Under the pieces are notes generated by a model. It saw nothing but the letters and a program-made list of their open reading frames with translations, ran no database searches and was not told the origin of the DNA. The position numbers were made by a program, and so were the translations under genes. From positions 20,904,001 through 20,968,000 of the forward strand of contig NC_083379.1 of assembly GCF_031755915.1 (NCBI RefSeq): a stretch of DNA of 64,000 bases. Direction: 5' to 3'. The first letter of the stretch is position 1. Each line of letters opens with the position of its first letter. The stretch comes from Ziziphus jujuba. Lineage: Eukaryota > Streptophyta > Magnoliopsida > Rosales > Rhamnaceae. Positions 10,791 through 23,147 of this stretch are shown here, in pieces.

Positions 10791-11600
10791 TAATCAAATA
10801 CCTTTTTAACCCAAATGACACCACGCTCCACAACAAAGAAGAAGAAACCAGAAGAAAACGGGAAAAAAAGTGAAAGATCTAATTTTACAGGTACCTGCAC
10901 AATTGAATGTCCATTTCAAAGTTTCATAAGCTTCAAATACATGGAAAAACTACAATTAGTAACCTTTAGCATGTGAGATAGAGAGAGACAGAAACAGAGA
11001 TACCATGTTATTTCATTTCAAAGCTTGATTCTCCAGTATATCCATCAAAATAGACCCAACATGATCAATAGATTGCCTCATACATATTAAAATAATTATT
11101 CATTAATCAAAACTCAAATTTTAATTGTTGCATTATGACAACCAAAACAGAAGACCACAGTATAAATCAAAAAGAAATTTAAATAATCGAAAACCCAACA
11201 TATGTGCATAGACAATTCAGGAAAGAAATTGATGAAATCGATTGTAATAAGTCAGATGCGAAGAAAATTGCAATACAACAAAGCCAAAAAAATTTCAAAA
11301 TATGCAATTTATTTAATCATTGGAAACCAAGAAAATATGCGGACTTTTTACCAGCAATTTAAGGCAAGTGACGAGGTTCTAACCTAAGATGAAAATAAAA
11401 CACCAAAACATAGATTAGAGATGAAGCCAAGGTTTTTTGGGAGGAATTTGAGAACTCGATTTGAAGAGAAAAGAAGTGGAAGGAGATTTAGAGAAATAAG
11501 CTCACCCCAAAGGGAGGATCGGCAATGCGGGGCGGAATTGACAATGGAGCGAGGATTGATGCACGGTGCCATTTGGGTTCAAAGGGTATTTAATTAAATG
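10791..11600 (+). mobile_element. Possible small inverted-repeat transposon
   Basis: The sequence at about 10792-10833 (TTTAATCAAATACC, then AACCCAAATGACACC) matches the reverse complement of about 11559-11600 (TTTAATTAAATACCC, AACCCAAATGGCACC). Between them is about 720 bp with no convincing coding region. It could be a Mutator-like or other non-autonomous DNA element, but no target duplication was found and the outer limits are uncertain. Confidence 0.35.
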
Positions 11601-12279
11601 GCGTTAACACGACCGCTTTTAGGATCATTTTCCGAAATCCAAAATGGTCTGGTCAAAGAAAGCCCTTTATAAAACATCTAGTAAAATTTTCGTATGAACC
11701 AGGTATAAATCAACAGTATCAATAAAATTTTATAAATATTTTTAATATGGATCCTATATATTAGGTTAATCCATCCTAATAATTTGAAAAAAAAAATTTA
11801 ACAGTTTAAAGAGAAAAAAAAAAATACAATTAATAAACCCAGCCAAAGTACGCACAAAGGAAAATTACATCACAACAAAAATTCAGTAGTGATGAAGATA
11901 AGAAATTGATAATGATAACAAAGAATTCATAGATGTAGTTTGCGCAGTCTATTAGCTGAAACTTAGGGGAACAATTTGAAAAATAAAACTAGAAAACAAA
12001 TTCATTAAGTAGAATAAAATAATAATACAAATATAATAATTTGTTTTCAAAGCCTTTCTCTCAAAGCCCCTCTCCTACTCTTTCAAATGTTTCCTTTATA
12101 AAAATGCAATTTTCACAAAATCAATGAATTCCCATATAAATATAGCAAATCCCATATTTCATTTTGCAATTGTGATATTTGTCATAAATTCATGTTCTAA
12201 AATAAATAAATTATACTCTCAAAGATAATTCATAAAGAAAAATAATAGTTTTATAACTATAGTTAATATGATACCAAAA
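11601..12279 (+). other. AT-rich DNA without recognised feature
   Basis: I see no gene or element end. It may be the outer part of the long gypsy LTR that becomes recognisable from about 12280. Confidence 0.4.
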
Positions 12280-12456
12280 CCTATGTATCAATGCCCAATA
12301 CCAAATAGTGTCGTACGACCCTTGGTGTCCTAAGGCATCATAAAACAAATAGGGGAGGAGAAAATTGTCTTATAACCCTCACTGTACTAGAGGCGTTGTA
12401 GCATTAGAACCTCTCAACCAGCCTCTATATCACGTGATAATAACAGGGGTTGAATA

Positions 12457-12496
<40 letters not shown>

Positions 12497-14177
12497 TCTA
12501 GCTCCCATTAGAATATTCTTATGGAATTAGGTGCAGACTCCAACACCACGCAACATGTTGCGGGAGGATTTTCTCCTACCACATGTTGTGTGACTACGAG
12601 GTCCATATTAAATTTCATTAGGATGTCCAGATAAGAAATAGATTATATATTATATAATCATAATTATATCTATAATTATATCCATATTTGTATCCATAAC
12701 TATGGTATTGCTAAGCATACAATATTACAAATTCACATGTCACATGTATCCCATGACAAAAATATCATTTATATTTTTTATATTAATACTTAAAATAAAT
12801 AAGATAAAATGAACTATAAAATAATCAAAACATAAATATTCCTTTGACACCAAAAATATTATCATATAGCAAGTAATCAATCTAATTGCCAACCTTTTTA
12901 AATACTAAGATTCATAATTTCACCATGAATAAATTAAAATTTGGACACATTAAAAAAACTTCACAAAAATTACATAAAGTGATAAAATTATATATATTCA
13001 TATATATAAATATATATAATTTTATAACCATAATTTATCAAACTTCCATAAAACTTCAAAACCATGGATTATCAATTTAGCATGCTAAAAAATATTTATG
13101 AAAAATAAATCACTCACAGAAATACAACTCACTCCTGATCTAAATTTGAATTGCCTTCAGTCTTCATCCCGGTGCCTAAAAGATAAATAAAAATAGATCT
13201 CATGCTTTGAAAATTAAATAAAAGACACTGATACATATCAAATGTCTCAAAAATAACTTTTACAACTCCAAAATTATAAAACATGGATACTAAAGGGTTA
13301 TAATTATATTAGGAATCCTTAGGACCTCATACCTAAAATTGAGATTTTTCATCTAAAGACCAGTTTTTATGAAATTAACTCTCCATTAGATCATAATAAA
13401 CTCTAGAAACATAATTTCAACTTGAATTTGATTCTAAATTGTTCAATCATGGTCCAATATTACTCGTTATTAAAGTAAATGATCCAAAAACCAAAAAATA
13501 CTCAAAAAAATCCAAAAATTCACAAATTATATAGCAATCGAAAGCCTACAAGACGAATAATACATTAATGTGCACATCTTAGTCCAATTTTACTACCGAT
13601 GACCAAAAACCTTATCAAAAAATTCAACCAAAGTTGACATTTATGGATCTCTCAAATGGTGAGAAATCTTTACGAATAGAGAGGGATTCAATATTAGAAG
13701 GTCCAAAATAGGGGAGAGGTGTATGACAAGCTCAAAATGACCAAAAATCACTGACAATCTGAAATGATGCCACTGTGGCCTTCTAAGGATGATTTAGTCA
13801 CTATGAATTTTGCCGCCGACCCTTCTTGAGATGGGCAATGGTGTGGTTCAACACATGGAGGTCAAATCGATTCAAAAATTGGTTGATTTGATCTTGACCC
13901 AGTTGGCAGTAGTATCGGATTTGTAGGTTAGGTGGAGGCCAATGGAGAAGAATTAAATTGTGGGTTTGCTAAAATTTCGAGGATATTTTTGGTAATTTTG
14001 TTTTTTATTTTTTTCGAAAGATAAGATTTCTAATGTATATATAGGCCCTTTAGATCACTAAAAAAAAGAAAAAAGAAAAAAAAAGTTGGACTTGTTTGAA
14101 AATAGATAAAATACTAATGCTCCAAAATTCTCAAAATCATAACTTTTTAATCATAATTCGAAATTACATATGGCGCC
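12280..14177 (-). repeat. Degenerate long gypsy LTR, minus strand (main part)
   Basis: Read on the minus strand this resembles the long LTR at 25753-29225. A segment at 12300-12420 matches its middle (GGGCATTG and TTGGTAT-like words). Joining 20760-20702 to 14177-14080 across element A gives a run from GCTTTGACTC to AAAAGTTATG that parallels 25865-25960. Another part (about 13600-13730) matches 22950-23040. An (AT)n run lies at about 12463-12493. It appears to be an old LTR or solo LTR of a Tekay-like family, broken by element A. Confidence 0.5.
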
Positions 14178-14362
14178 TGATATGAACCTAAGTCAACTCG
14201 AGCCTAAACCCATATTATATTAGCCTGGATCGAAAAATTAAGTTTAAGTTCTTATGGTCACCTCAACCTCTAATCAAATGACTAGAAACCTTAGTATATC
14301 GAAGACGCCATAATACCTGATGGATGTCCTATTGATAAGTCAAACTAAAATACTTGATTTTA
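14178..14362 (-). repeat. Truncated 3' LTR of element A
   Basis: Matches the terminal 185 bp or so of the 5' LTR at 19628-19812 (TGATATGAACCTA, CGAAGACGCCA, GTCCTATTGATAAGTC in plus-strand sense). It is fused directly to integrase sequence, so the first 0.9 kb of the LTR, the polypurine tract and the integrase C-terminus were deleted. Confidence 0.8.
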
Positions 14363-15060
14363 GTTTGTCCTATTTACTATTTTAGTTTGTCCCTCAATTT
14401 GTGGATGACAAGTAGTTGAAAATAAAATTTTAGTTCCTTACTTAGCCCACAAAGTTTTTCAAAAATAACTTAAGAATTTAGCATCCCTATCCGAAATAAT
14501 AGTTCTAGGCATACCATGCAATCTCACAATTGCCTTAAGGAATAAATTAGCAACATTAGATGCATCATCGATTTTATTACATGCAATAAATTGTGCCATC
14601 TTAGAAAATCTATCCACAACAACAAAAATTGAATTCTTACCTGCCCTAGGCCTAAGTAAATCAAGAACAAAATCCGTAGACAAATTCATCCAAGGAATTG
14701 AAGGAATCGGAAATGGGAGATACAAATCGTGCGGTTTCAACCTAGACATGGATTTTTGGCATTTCAACCATCTTTCACAAATTATTTCCATATCTCTCTT
14801 CATGTTAGGCCAATAAAAATGTTCTCGCAGTAAGGATAAAGGTTTTAAGACACCAAATGACCCATTAAACCATTACCATGACCTTCCCTCACTAACAATT
14901 CCTAATGCTACAATTAGGCACACAAAGTTGATTTTCCCTAAAAAAAATATCCCTCAAAGATGTAAAATTTATTAAGATCATGTTTAGTATAGTTTCTAAA
15001 TATCTCTCCAAAGTCACTATTATGCTCATAAATTTCTTTCAATTGTTCAAATCCAAGCAA
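14363..15060 (-). pseudogene. Integrase of element A (core only)
   Basis: Minus-strand integrase core. The main open piece, 14459-14803, reads MKRDMEIICERWLKCQKS, then the first catalytic Asp in STDFVLDL, VVVDRFSKMAQFIACNK and the second Asp in IISDRDAKF. The CHPQ(T)DGQT segment follows in another frame near 14385-14420 and loses the usual catalytic context. Beyond it the sequence is deleted into the LTR stump. The HHCC zinc finger region (about 14800-14930) is frameshifted. Confidence 0.8.
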
Positions 15061-16260
15061 TCTAGCATCTGAGATAGAAAATATTGCATACCTTCGGGAT
15101 AATGCATCGGCAACCACATTTTCCTTTGGCCTTTGTTGTGCTTCAATGATTCATGATCTGTGTGAATCATAAATTCTTCCAGCATTAAATAATGCTGCCA
15201 CGTCTTCAAAGCCCTCACCAACACATACATCTCTTTATCATATATCGGATACTTCAATGCTGCTTCATTTAGCTTCTCACTAAAGTATACTATAGGTCTT
15301 CTTTCTTGCATTATAACAGCTCCAATACCTACCTTCGAAGGATTACATTCAATTTCAAAAGTTTTAGAATATTAGGCAAAACTAGTAAAGGATAGTTAAT
15401 TTCTCTTTCAACAAATTAAAAGATTTTTCTTGTGCTTCCCCCCATTTGAATCCAACATTATTCTTTACAAATTCGGTCAAAGGTGCTATGATGGTGCTAA
15501 AATCCTTGATAAATCTTCGATAAAAACTAGCCAAATCATGAAAGCTCCTCACTTTGGTAATAGATGTAGGTTTCGGCTACTCTTGGATTGCTTTCACCTT
15601 GGATTGATCAACTTTAATTCCTGCAGTACTTACAACAAATCCTAAAAAAACCAATTCATCTATACAAAAATAACATTTTTTGAGGTTTGTAAATAATCTT
15701 TCTTTCCTAAGTACTCCTAAAATTAACCTAAGATGCTCTACATGCTCATCTAAATGCCTACTATATACAAGAATATCATCAAAATAAACAACCATAAATT
15801 TTCCAATGAATGGGCACATAACATGGTTAATTAATCTCATGAAAGTACTAGGTACATTAGTTAAACCAAAATGCATTACCAATACAAACCATATTTAGTT
15901 TTAAATGCGATTTTCCATTCATCACCCTCTTTCATCCTAATTTGATGATATCCACTCCTAAGATCAATTTTAGTAAACATGCATGCACCATATAATTCAT
16001 CTAACATATTATTTAACCTAGGAATTGGATGTCTATATTTAATGGTTATATTATTAATAACTCTACATTCCACACACATGCGCCATGAACCATCTTTCTT
16101 AGGTACTAACAAAATAGGAACAGCACATGGACTCATGCTCTCATGAATATAACCTTTGTCAAGTAACTCACTTACTTGTCTTTATAGCTCCTTTGTCTCA
16201 TCGGGGTTACTCCTATATGTTGGCCTATTAGGAATTACAGCTTCTGATACAAAATCAATT
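15030..16260 (-). pseudogene. Reverse transcriptase and RNase H of element A
   Basis: Open pieces on the minus strand: 15876-16136 ([39 protein letters not shown]), 15577-15882 (FGLTNVPSTFM, catalytic VVYFDDILVYS, FTNLKKCYFC, FLGFVVSTAG) and 15039-15311 (RNase [47 protein letters not shown]). The YFDD motif is intact. Frameshifts at about 15880 and 15570, and between RT and RNase H, break it. Typical of gypsy chromoviruses. Confidence 0.9.
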
Positions 16261-17130
16261 TGATGGTCAATCCTCGGATAGGTGGTAAACCATTAGGAAT
16301 CTCCTTCGGGAAGACATCTTCAAAATCCTGTAAAAGAGAAGAGATAGAACTTGGCAATTAAAGTTATTCGGGTTTAACTTGATCATTTAAATAAACATCT
16401 TTATAAATCATGAACAGCAAGGGTTTGTGATTTAAGAATGCCTTTTTAATTTCCCAAAACTAAGATAAAAATTCTTCTTTTTCTTCTCTTTCATCTCTTT
16501 TTCTTTCTCACTCACGGACACCACTCCTTTACCCTCACTCTGGGCTTTTTCATGCTTTTTCTCACTTTCGAGTTTATCATGGTGGTTCTACTCAATTGGG
16601 GTTTTAGAAGACTTACCTTGGATAGAAAGTTTGGACCTACTTTCTTGGATGGATGGTGAAACTGTGGGTGCCATGCTTGCTTTCTCCTTAAGCCATTTGG
16701 TCTCCCTCCTTTGTTGCATTTGAAGTTGATCTCTAAGTACCTTATTTTGAGTTAATGGCTCCAGCTTAACCTTTTTTCCTTTAAATTTAAAAACAATGGA
16801 ATTCTCTCTTCCATAGTGTATGGCATTCTTATCAAATTGCTATGGCCTCCTCAATAAAATATGACCAGTATACATGGGAACAACATCACACAACACAACA
16901 TCGATATATTTATCAATGCTGAATTTTACTTTGGTTTTTTTTGTTTACTTTCATCTCACCACTATCATTAAGCCATTGTAATCTATATGCTTCTGGATGT
17001 TTAATGGTTTCTAAAACTCTTTTATCAACTACTACATTACTAATTACATTAGCTCAACTTCTATTATCAATTATCATACTACATATGTCATATTGAATTT
17101 CACATCGAGTGTGGAAGATGTTCTCGCTTT
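16261..17130 (-). pseudogene. Protease and linker of element A
   Basis: Minus strand. Around 17030-17090 a protease-like stretch reads MIIDN..ANVISNVVVDK, where the family has DSGSCTNVISN, so the catalytic DSG is destroyed. Downstream (about 16700-16900) come a GRPW-like loop region and KLEPLT, then a charged linker with one KNFYLSFG motif near 16440-16490. Only one linker copy is visible, unlike elements C and D. Confidence 0.65.
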
Positions 17131-18489
17131 GAATTTGGTCCTCATCTTTGTACAAAGTTAGAACCCTTATTGCCACCAAGCTCAATTCAGCCCTTGAAGC
17201 CTTGAGTATTTCAGATTCTTCATGTTCCTTACTTCCAATTTCTTCTTCTTAAAGTTTGGTTTCAGCCTCACTTTCTTCGCTTTTGGATTCCAAGTCTCCA
17301 TTACCTTTTAGCACCATGATCCTCCTATTCAAACATTGATTTGCAATGTGTCCTCGTCCTTGGAAAACATACAACGTCATGAGTTCTAGAAGGTTTAGGA
17401 TCAGTTTTACCTTCAATCTTTGGTGCTTGGATAGATTCGGCTTTTACTTCCTTCCTTGGCCGATTAAAACTTTCTTTTCTATGTTTTGGTTTTTTGTCTT
17501 GAATCAAAGGTTGGATTGCTTCTCCAAGCACTTGAATTAGACCTTCCACTGTTAGGAACACCTCTAAACCATGAGCTTGTACCCCTCCTTTTGAATTGAT
17601 TTTCAATCTTGATGGCCACATTAAGCATTTCCTCCAATTCTACATATTGTTGAAGCTTCACTTGGTTGGCTATCTCCCGATTCAAGCCACCCAAAAACCT
17701 TGCCATGGTCACTTCATGGTCCTCATTTATGCTCAACCTTATCATGAGCATCTCCATCTCTTTATAGTAATCCTCCATGGAACTACTTCCTTGAGTTAAT
17801 GATTGGAGTCTTTGAAGCAGCAACATATGGTAATGAGTCTGCACAAATCTTTTCCTCATGACCCTTTTCATTTGTCACCAAGTGGTAATCAATTCATCAC
17901 CAACTCTCCTTCGGGTACCTTGCTCATTTTTCCACCACTGGAATGCATAATGTCCAAACTCCAAAGTTGCTAATTTAACTTTCTTAGCCTCCGAATAGTT
18001 ATGACAATAAAAAATCATCTCCATTCGCTCCTCCCACTCTAGGTAAACTTTCAGATCACTCTTTCCCATGAAATGGAGAATGTTGACCTTAATGTTTCCA
18101 AGGTTATCATCTTCTTCACTACCATGCCTCCCATGGATTAGCTTTTATTGGTAAGCAAAAATATCATCGACCCCCTCTTCAAAATCATCTCCAAAATTTC
18201 CATCCCCGAATTCTTCTCTAGGTCATCCATGGCCTCCTCGACCTCGACCTTGGCCTCCATGTGCATCTAACCTAGTATTTGGCCCACCTTGAGAATTTTT
18301 CACTCTGTCCAATCTTTGATCTAGGTGATCAAAATGAGCATTCATTCTTTGGAGTTGTTCCAAGATTGCCATCATGTTGGTAAGTTCACCTCCACTTTCC
18401 GCTGCTCGGGAATCTCCCTTATATCCAACGGATTCCTCTTCATTAATTTTAAATGAACCATCTCTTTTCCTCATCCTTGAATCTGCCAT
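17131..18489 (-). pseudogene. Gag of element A
   Basis: Starts with MADSRMRKRDGSFKINEEES at 18489. Open pieces at 18223-18489, 17875-18069 (GKSDLKVYLEWEERMEMIFYCHNYSE, FGHYAFQWW) and 17479-17871 (MRKRFVQTHYHMLLLQRL, FLGGLNREIANQ, IENQFKRRG) give the standard capsid. The zinc knuckle near 17340-17400 is degenerate. An RGRGRGG-rich spacer follows the first 70 residues. Stops at about 18220, 18070 and 17870 disrupt it. Confidence 0.85.
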
Positions 18490-19627
18490 GTTAGTATAAA
18501 AAACACAAAAATCTCACAAAAATCACTCCCTCATGTATTTCACTCAAACAAGTTCTCGACACTTGTGTTTCCACACTAGATTCGGCTTTTACCCTCTTTT
18601 GAGCTCACACTCTTTTGTTTTTTTCCTCTCAAAGAATTATCTCAAAGTTCTAATTAAAACACACATAACTTATCAACAAAATAGCAACTAAAATGAATAA
18701 ATATCGAGTGAATTGTCAAAACCTATTCTCTGGCTAACTAACAAAAAATAAGGTCTAGTATCAATGAAATTTTGGAATCAATAAATACTGGTCTAGAATA
18801 TAAAGAAACCAAAAAGTTAAGGATAAAATTTAGGAAAAAAATTCAAACTAGAATAAGAAACAATTTGAACAAATATGGAGTAGTTGTTGGTTGTTGTTGG
18901 TTGTTGTTCTTGTAATTTAAGTGTTTGTATCAAATCCTTTACCAATTTTAATCTAAACAATTTTAGCACTCAAAATTCAATTTTCTAGCAGCCAAATATT
19001 GAATAAATAGACACTAACTTAGCAACGCCAACAATTTTCCAGCAAACAAATTCAAACTCCAAATTTCAACCAAAACCGGCCTTTTACAATATATCTTTTT
19101 TTAATCTTTGGCTTTTCTTTCTTTTCTCTTTTTTTTTTTTTTTCTAAACACTCGCAGAATATAAACTCAACTTCAGTAGCAATAATCACACCAAAAATTT
19201 CAATTCCAAATCCAAAAACTTCACCAAACCCGATCCACACTTCAAACAAGAAAAAATTGCACAATTTTTAGTTTTTTTTTTTTTTTTATGCATTATGCTT
19301 TCATATCTCTTTTTTCTTTCTTTTTTTTTTTTATATATGAATCCAACTAATTATGATTAAGATAGAAAATAAAATTGACAATTAACCACATTATTAAGCA
19401 CTAATATGCAAAACAACCAACAACTAAGAAGCAAAAATTTGGCTAAACAAAGAAACAAATTCGACTATGTAGAAAAATTGGTTTTTTTTTTTTTTTTTTT
19501 TGGTAATGCAGAATGTGAAGAAGATAGAGGCAACCTTAACCTAATGCTAAAATTATAGATTAATACAGAACAAAATAAAACAAATAAGATTTATCAAACT
19601 TGAACAAAATTCGGCTTTGATACTAAA
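18490..19627 (-). other. Leader of element A with primer binding site
   Basis: Non-coding leader between Gag and the 5' LTR. In the sense strand it carries several long A runs (seen as T runs near 19130, 19270, 19325 and 19482). The primer site, complement of GGCTTTGATACTA at 19613-19625, matches initiator tRNA-Met with two mismatches. Confidence 0.75.
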
Positions 19628-20701
19628 TGATATGAACCTAGGTCAACTCACGCTTAAACACACATTATATATTGGTGCAGATCAAAAAATTAAGTTCAAG
19701 TTCTTATGGTCACCTTAATTCTTAATCAACCAGTGACTAGAAACCTTAGTATATCGAAGACGCCACAATAGGTGATGGATATCCTATTGATAAGTCAAAC
19801 TAAGATACTTAATTTTTGGAATAATCTAAACTACCTTCTCATTGAAAAATAAGCTTTTAAATAGGCTTTGAAAGGACAAAATAAAACCCTAAAATAATAG
19901 TCAAAATCGGCCATAGAGATTAGGAAACCAAGATTGGCCGATTGTCACTTTCCTTTCCTAAACTAATTTGTATTAATTAATTCCTTTATTTTGATTTAGG
20001 AATTAATTAATTTACAATCAAAATAATAAAATTTTAACTTTCCTATGTTGATTTTTCCAGAAAATAAACAAATAAAAATCAAAATAAAAGATAGTTTTCT
20101 AAAACAAAAAGTCAAATTCAAATTAGGAAACTAGTTGACTTGTTTGACCACTAAGCTATCTTTGACTAATTTCCAGCTTGTAAAGGCTCCAAATCAACTC
20201 CCATATTCCATGTAGGATATCAAATAGGATTAATAATGATTTTTATACGTTGCCTTTGATTGGAACAAAGAGAAAATGCTTAATCACCAAAATACAGCAA
20301 AATCAGCAGTAAATATAGCAAATTCAGACAACAAGCCCTTCCATGTGCAAATGGCTTCTTTGGTTGCTTTTCCTTCTGAATTGACTTCATTCCATGACCT
20401 ATTAGTGATATCAAGTGAGTTCAAGAAGTGTTGAACCCATTCCTGGCTTCTTGGAGTCCACAAATGAACTAAAACAACTACCCGGGTCCATTTCGGCCTC
20501 TACCACTTGGATGCTTTAAACAAGATTTGACTCTTCGGATATTGACAAGCCCTTTTGAGAATTGATACCTCCTTGTACAAAGCCATCCAGGTTGTCCTTA
20601 AATCATTTGGCTTAAGCTCTAGTAATTGGCACTGTCTTCAACTATATAGGATCAGAACCCAGTGGGTTGTTGGTTGTATGGATACTGGGGAATTCTCATC
20701 A
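19628..20701 (-). repeat. 5' LTR of element A
   Basis: In sense starts TGATGAGAATTC and ends CATATCA, 1,074 bp. Belongs to the TGATGAGAAT LTR subfamily shared with E and F. The region near the sense start is related to the CR-like coding segment of the family but is degenerate. Confidence 0.85.
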
Positions 20702-20860
20702 GCACCATTCTTCAAACTTGTATCTCTTAGCTTTATGCTATGGAATAGGAGTCAAAGCCAAATTTTATTCATAAAAAAGTTAAACGTGGTCCTACATAAA
20801 AGTTTAATATGGTCAAACTTTGTCAATTTTGATCCAACCACTAAAAAAAAAAAAATTTCA
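20702..20860 (-). repeat. Degenerate long gypsy LTR, start portion
   Basis: Continuation of 12280-14177 on the other side of element A. In sense it contains TTGAC, ACTTTTATGTAGG and GGCTTTGAC words in the same order as 25790-25870 of the solo LTR. The exact LTR start is not visible. Confidence 0.45.
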
Positions 20861-22559
20861 TGTTGTTTTCTTGGAACAAGTTATTATAGGTGTCTCTATA
20901 AATTTTGAGTAACACGGCTTATTTTCTGTTTAAAGAAAATTTGGAAAAGTAAATTCCATAGTAATGTGAGTAGCACATGAAATTCCATAGTCATGTGAGT
21001 AGCACATGACCAATTTTTGACGAATTGTTAAAAATTAATAGATTTGAATTGATGTGTAACTTTTAGAAAATAGGAGATATCGGATGTCAAATTTTTTATG
21101 GCCTCCAAAATGACAATGTGCAAAATAGATAAACTGCATTTTGGCCTAAATATTATTTTACTAAGGCATAGCAACTTGATAGAGTCCATTAACAGTCCAA
21201 CTAAAGAGAATTTTTCTTTTTTTTATTAAATGGTGGCCAATATTTCCAATGTAGAAAAATATATTTAGCAATTCATATAACCATTGAAAATACTCTAAAC
21301 ATTCTTGTAGACTACTTGGTGCGCATATAATTACTTTTATTTGTAGAGGTAATGAAAAGATTTTTCAACCATTATAATCCATGTTTAGAGATTTCTTTTT
21401 CTAATAGCTTAAGGATTTTTTTTTAACCAAAAAAATAAAATAAATAAGAGCACATTTAGTACACAGAATAACCATTCTTATGGCATAGGATAAGAATAGG
21501 TTTAGTAATTATTAGTAATAAAAATATAAATGGACTAGAATGGTCATTCCAAATTTAAGTGCGGAGCAAGCAGTTAATTAAAATGTAGGAAGTGAAAAAA
21601 AAAAATTTTAAAAACAATATAAAGTAGCATGGTTTAAATTCTGTTGCTTTATTTTAAAGAATAAAGATTTTAAGGTTTTTAAAAGAAATAGTAATTTTTT
21701 GTTTCTAGAACTTGTTATTCTATAAATTAGCTCAAATTCAAAAATCTAACCAAAACAAAGAAATACCTAAATTTTAGGAAAAGGTCAGCTATTCCACCTT
21801 CTAATTTATATACCAAATGGGTTACAATAGTTTACATACATATATACAGTCATACTCAGATCAGGTTTTCAACATCATGATTAATATCATAATCATTTTT
21901 TTCAGCTCCTGGATCACAAATCAAGTGCTAAAATTTAAAATTATATATTTTAATCAATAGGTTTTAATAGGGTTCCGATTTCCTAAATAATATTTTCATA
22001 TGTCACCAAAGCACATTTGACCCATTTTTGGATTTTAAATTGAATTAATCCAAAGGCTAATATTAAAGGAAGACTCAATGTTAAAATCATCAGATATCCT
22101 TGATATGAGTTTGACTGTATATATATACATATGTATAGAGTTAGTTTTGATCTATTAGAAATCTAGTTCTCATCTTATATAGAACACTAAATGACATGAC
22201 AAGTATTAAGGATTACTACTTGCTCAATTAGGAGTTTTGTATATAAATCATGATGGGACACTCTTAGCATTTGACACCTCATCACAATTTTATTTTATGT
22301 TGATAACATGTTTCTAACATAACATTACTCTTTGTATATATATGTGATCACCCATCTCAAGATTAGAATTCTAAATTTAAATTTTATTTGGGTTGACTAG
22401 GATTGACTAATTAAATTTTGGATAGGCCCTACGTTTGATTTTTTATTAGTTAATAATTTTGGGTTGGCCCATACACCATAGCATTAAACTTATTTATATG
22501 AATACATAAACTAGCGACGATGCCTAATTTTAAGTTATAGTTAGCAAGTTGTGATTTTG
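20861..22559 (+). other. AT-rich DNA without recognised gene; small tandem duplication
   Basis: No coding region recognised. A tandem duplication of about 30 bp (AAATTCCATAGT(A/C)ATGTGAG and following) lies at 20951-21009. Otherwise decayed intergenic sequence. Confidence 0.6.
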
Positions 22560-23147
22560 GAAAGTTTATAAATGTTAGTATTTTATATTTGTCCTAACCA
22601 ATCTAGGTTTTTGTGTTTTAGTGGATACAAGGTCTATATGTACCTCAAGAATCGAGTCCTCAATGGACAAATTCAAAATTACTCAAAAATTCTTAAAGGC
22701 TTTTCCAGACCGCATTAACTAAACCTATTTCCACCGTTAACTGGGTCATCGCTAATTTCACATTTTCAAACTACCTTCTTACACAAGCCGTACCACCTTG
22801 TGACCTATAGTCTAGCTACCAAAGACCCCAATTTTCCAATCAATCGGCTCTCAGATGCGCAAGGATCTGCCATTTAAAGTCAATGGTGACAACTAATTGG
22901 GTTTAAGGTGGGTTGGCCTTTTTCTAGCCATTTAAGCTTATCCCATAGCTTTCTCCTCTTATTTTGGACCCTCAGAATCCATTGGCACCCTCTTCTTTTG
23001 TCAAAATTCTTCACAATTAGAGAGATCCATCAAACGCCAAGGTTAGCCAAAATGTTCAAAGTGTATTCAATCCTCTGGTGACATTTTTGGATCAAAGTGA
23101 GCTTAGATTCTTGTTATACATTCCATAAGATTTCCATTAATATAAAG
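22560..23147 (+). repeat. Fragment of the long gypsy LTR family
   Basis: About 22940-23045 (TATTTTGGACC, AGAGAGATCCAT) is homologous to the reverse complement of about 13600-13720, so it is a plus-strand piece of the same long LTR family. It ends at the insertion of CRM-like fragment B. The left limit is approximate. Confidence 0.45.

Larger units (their letters stand above)
14178..20701 (-). mobile_element. CRM-like gypsy element A (autonomous type, decayed)
   Basis: Minus-strand chromovirus with a 5' LTR (19628-20701), a degenerate tRNA-Met primer site, a long leader, Gag, protease, RT, RNase H and integrase, then only a stump of 3' LTR. Imperfect target duplication GCGCC (14173-14177) and GCACC (20702-20706), and the host LTR sequence resumes across it. 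It resembles E in Gag and pol and represents the kind of partner that the non-autonomous C, D and F elements would need. Many stops and shifts; not functional. Confidence 0.85.

Noticed and set aside
11202..11572. Short open frames on both strands
   Set aside because: No recognisable domain; they lie in or next to the possible inverted-repeat unit and look like chance frames.
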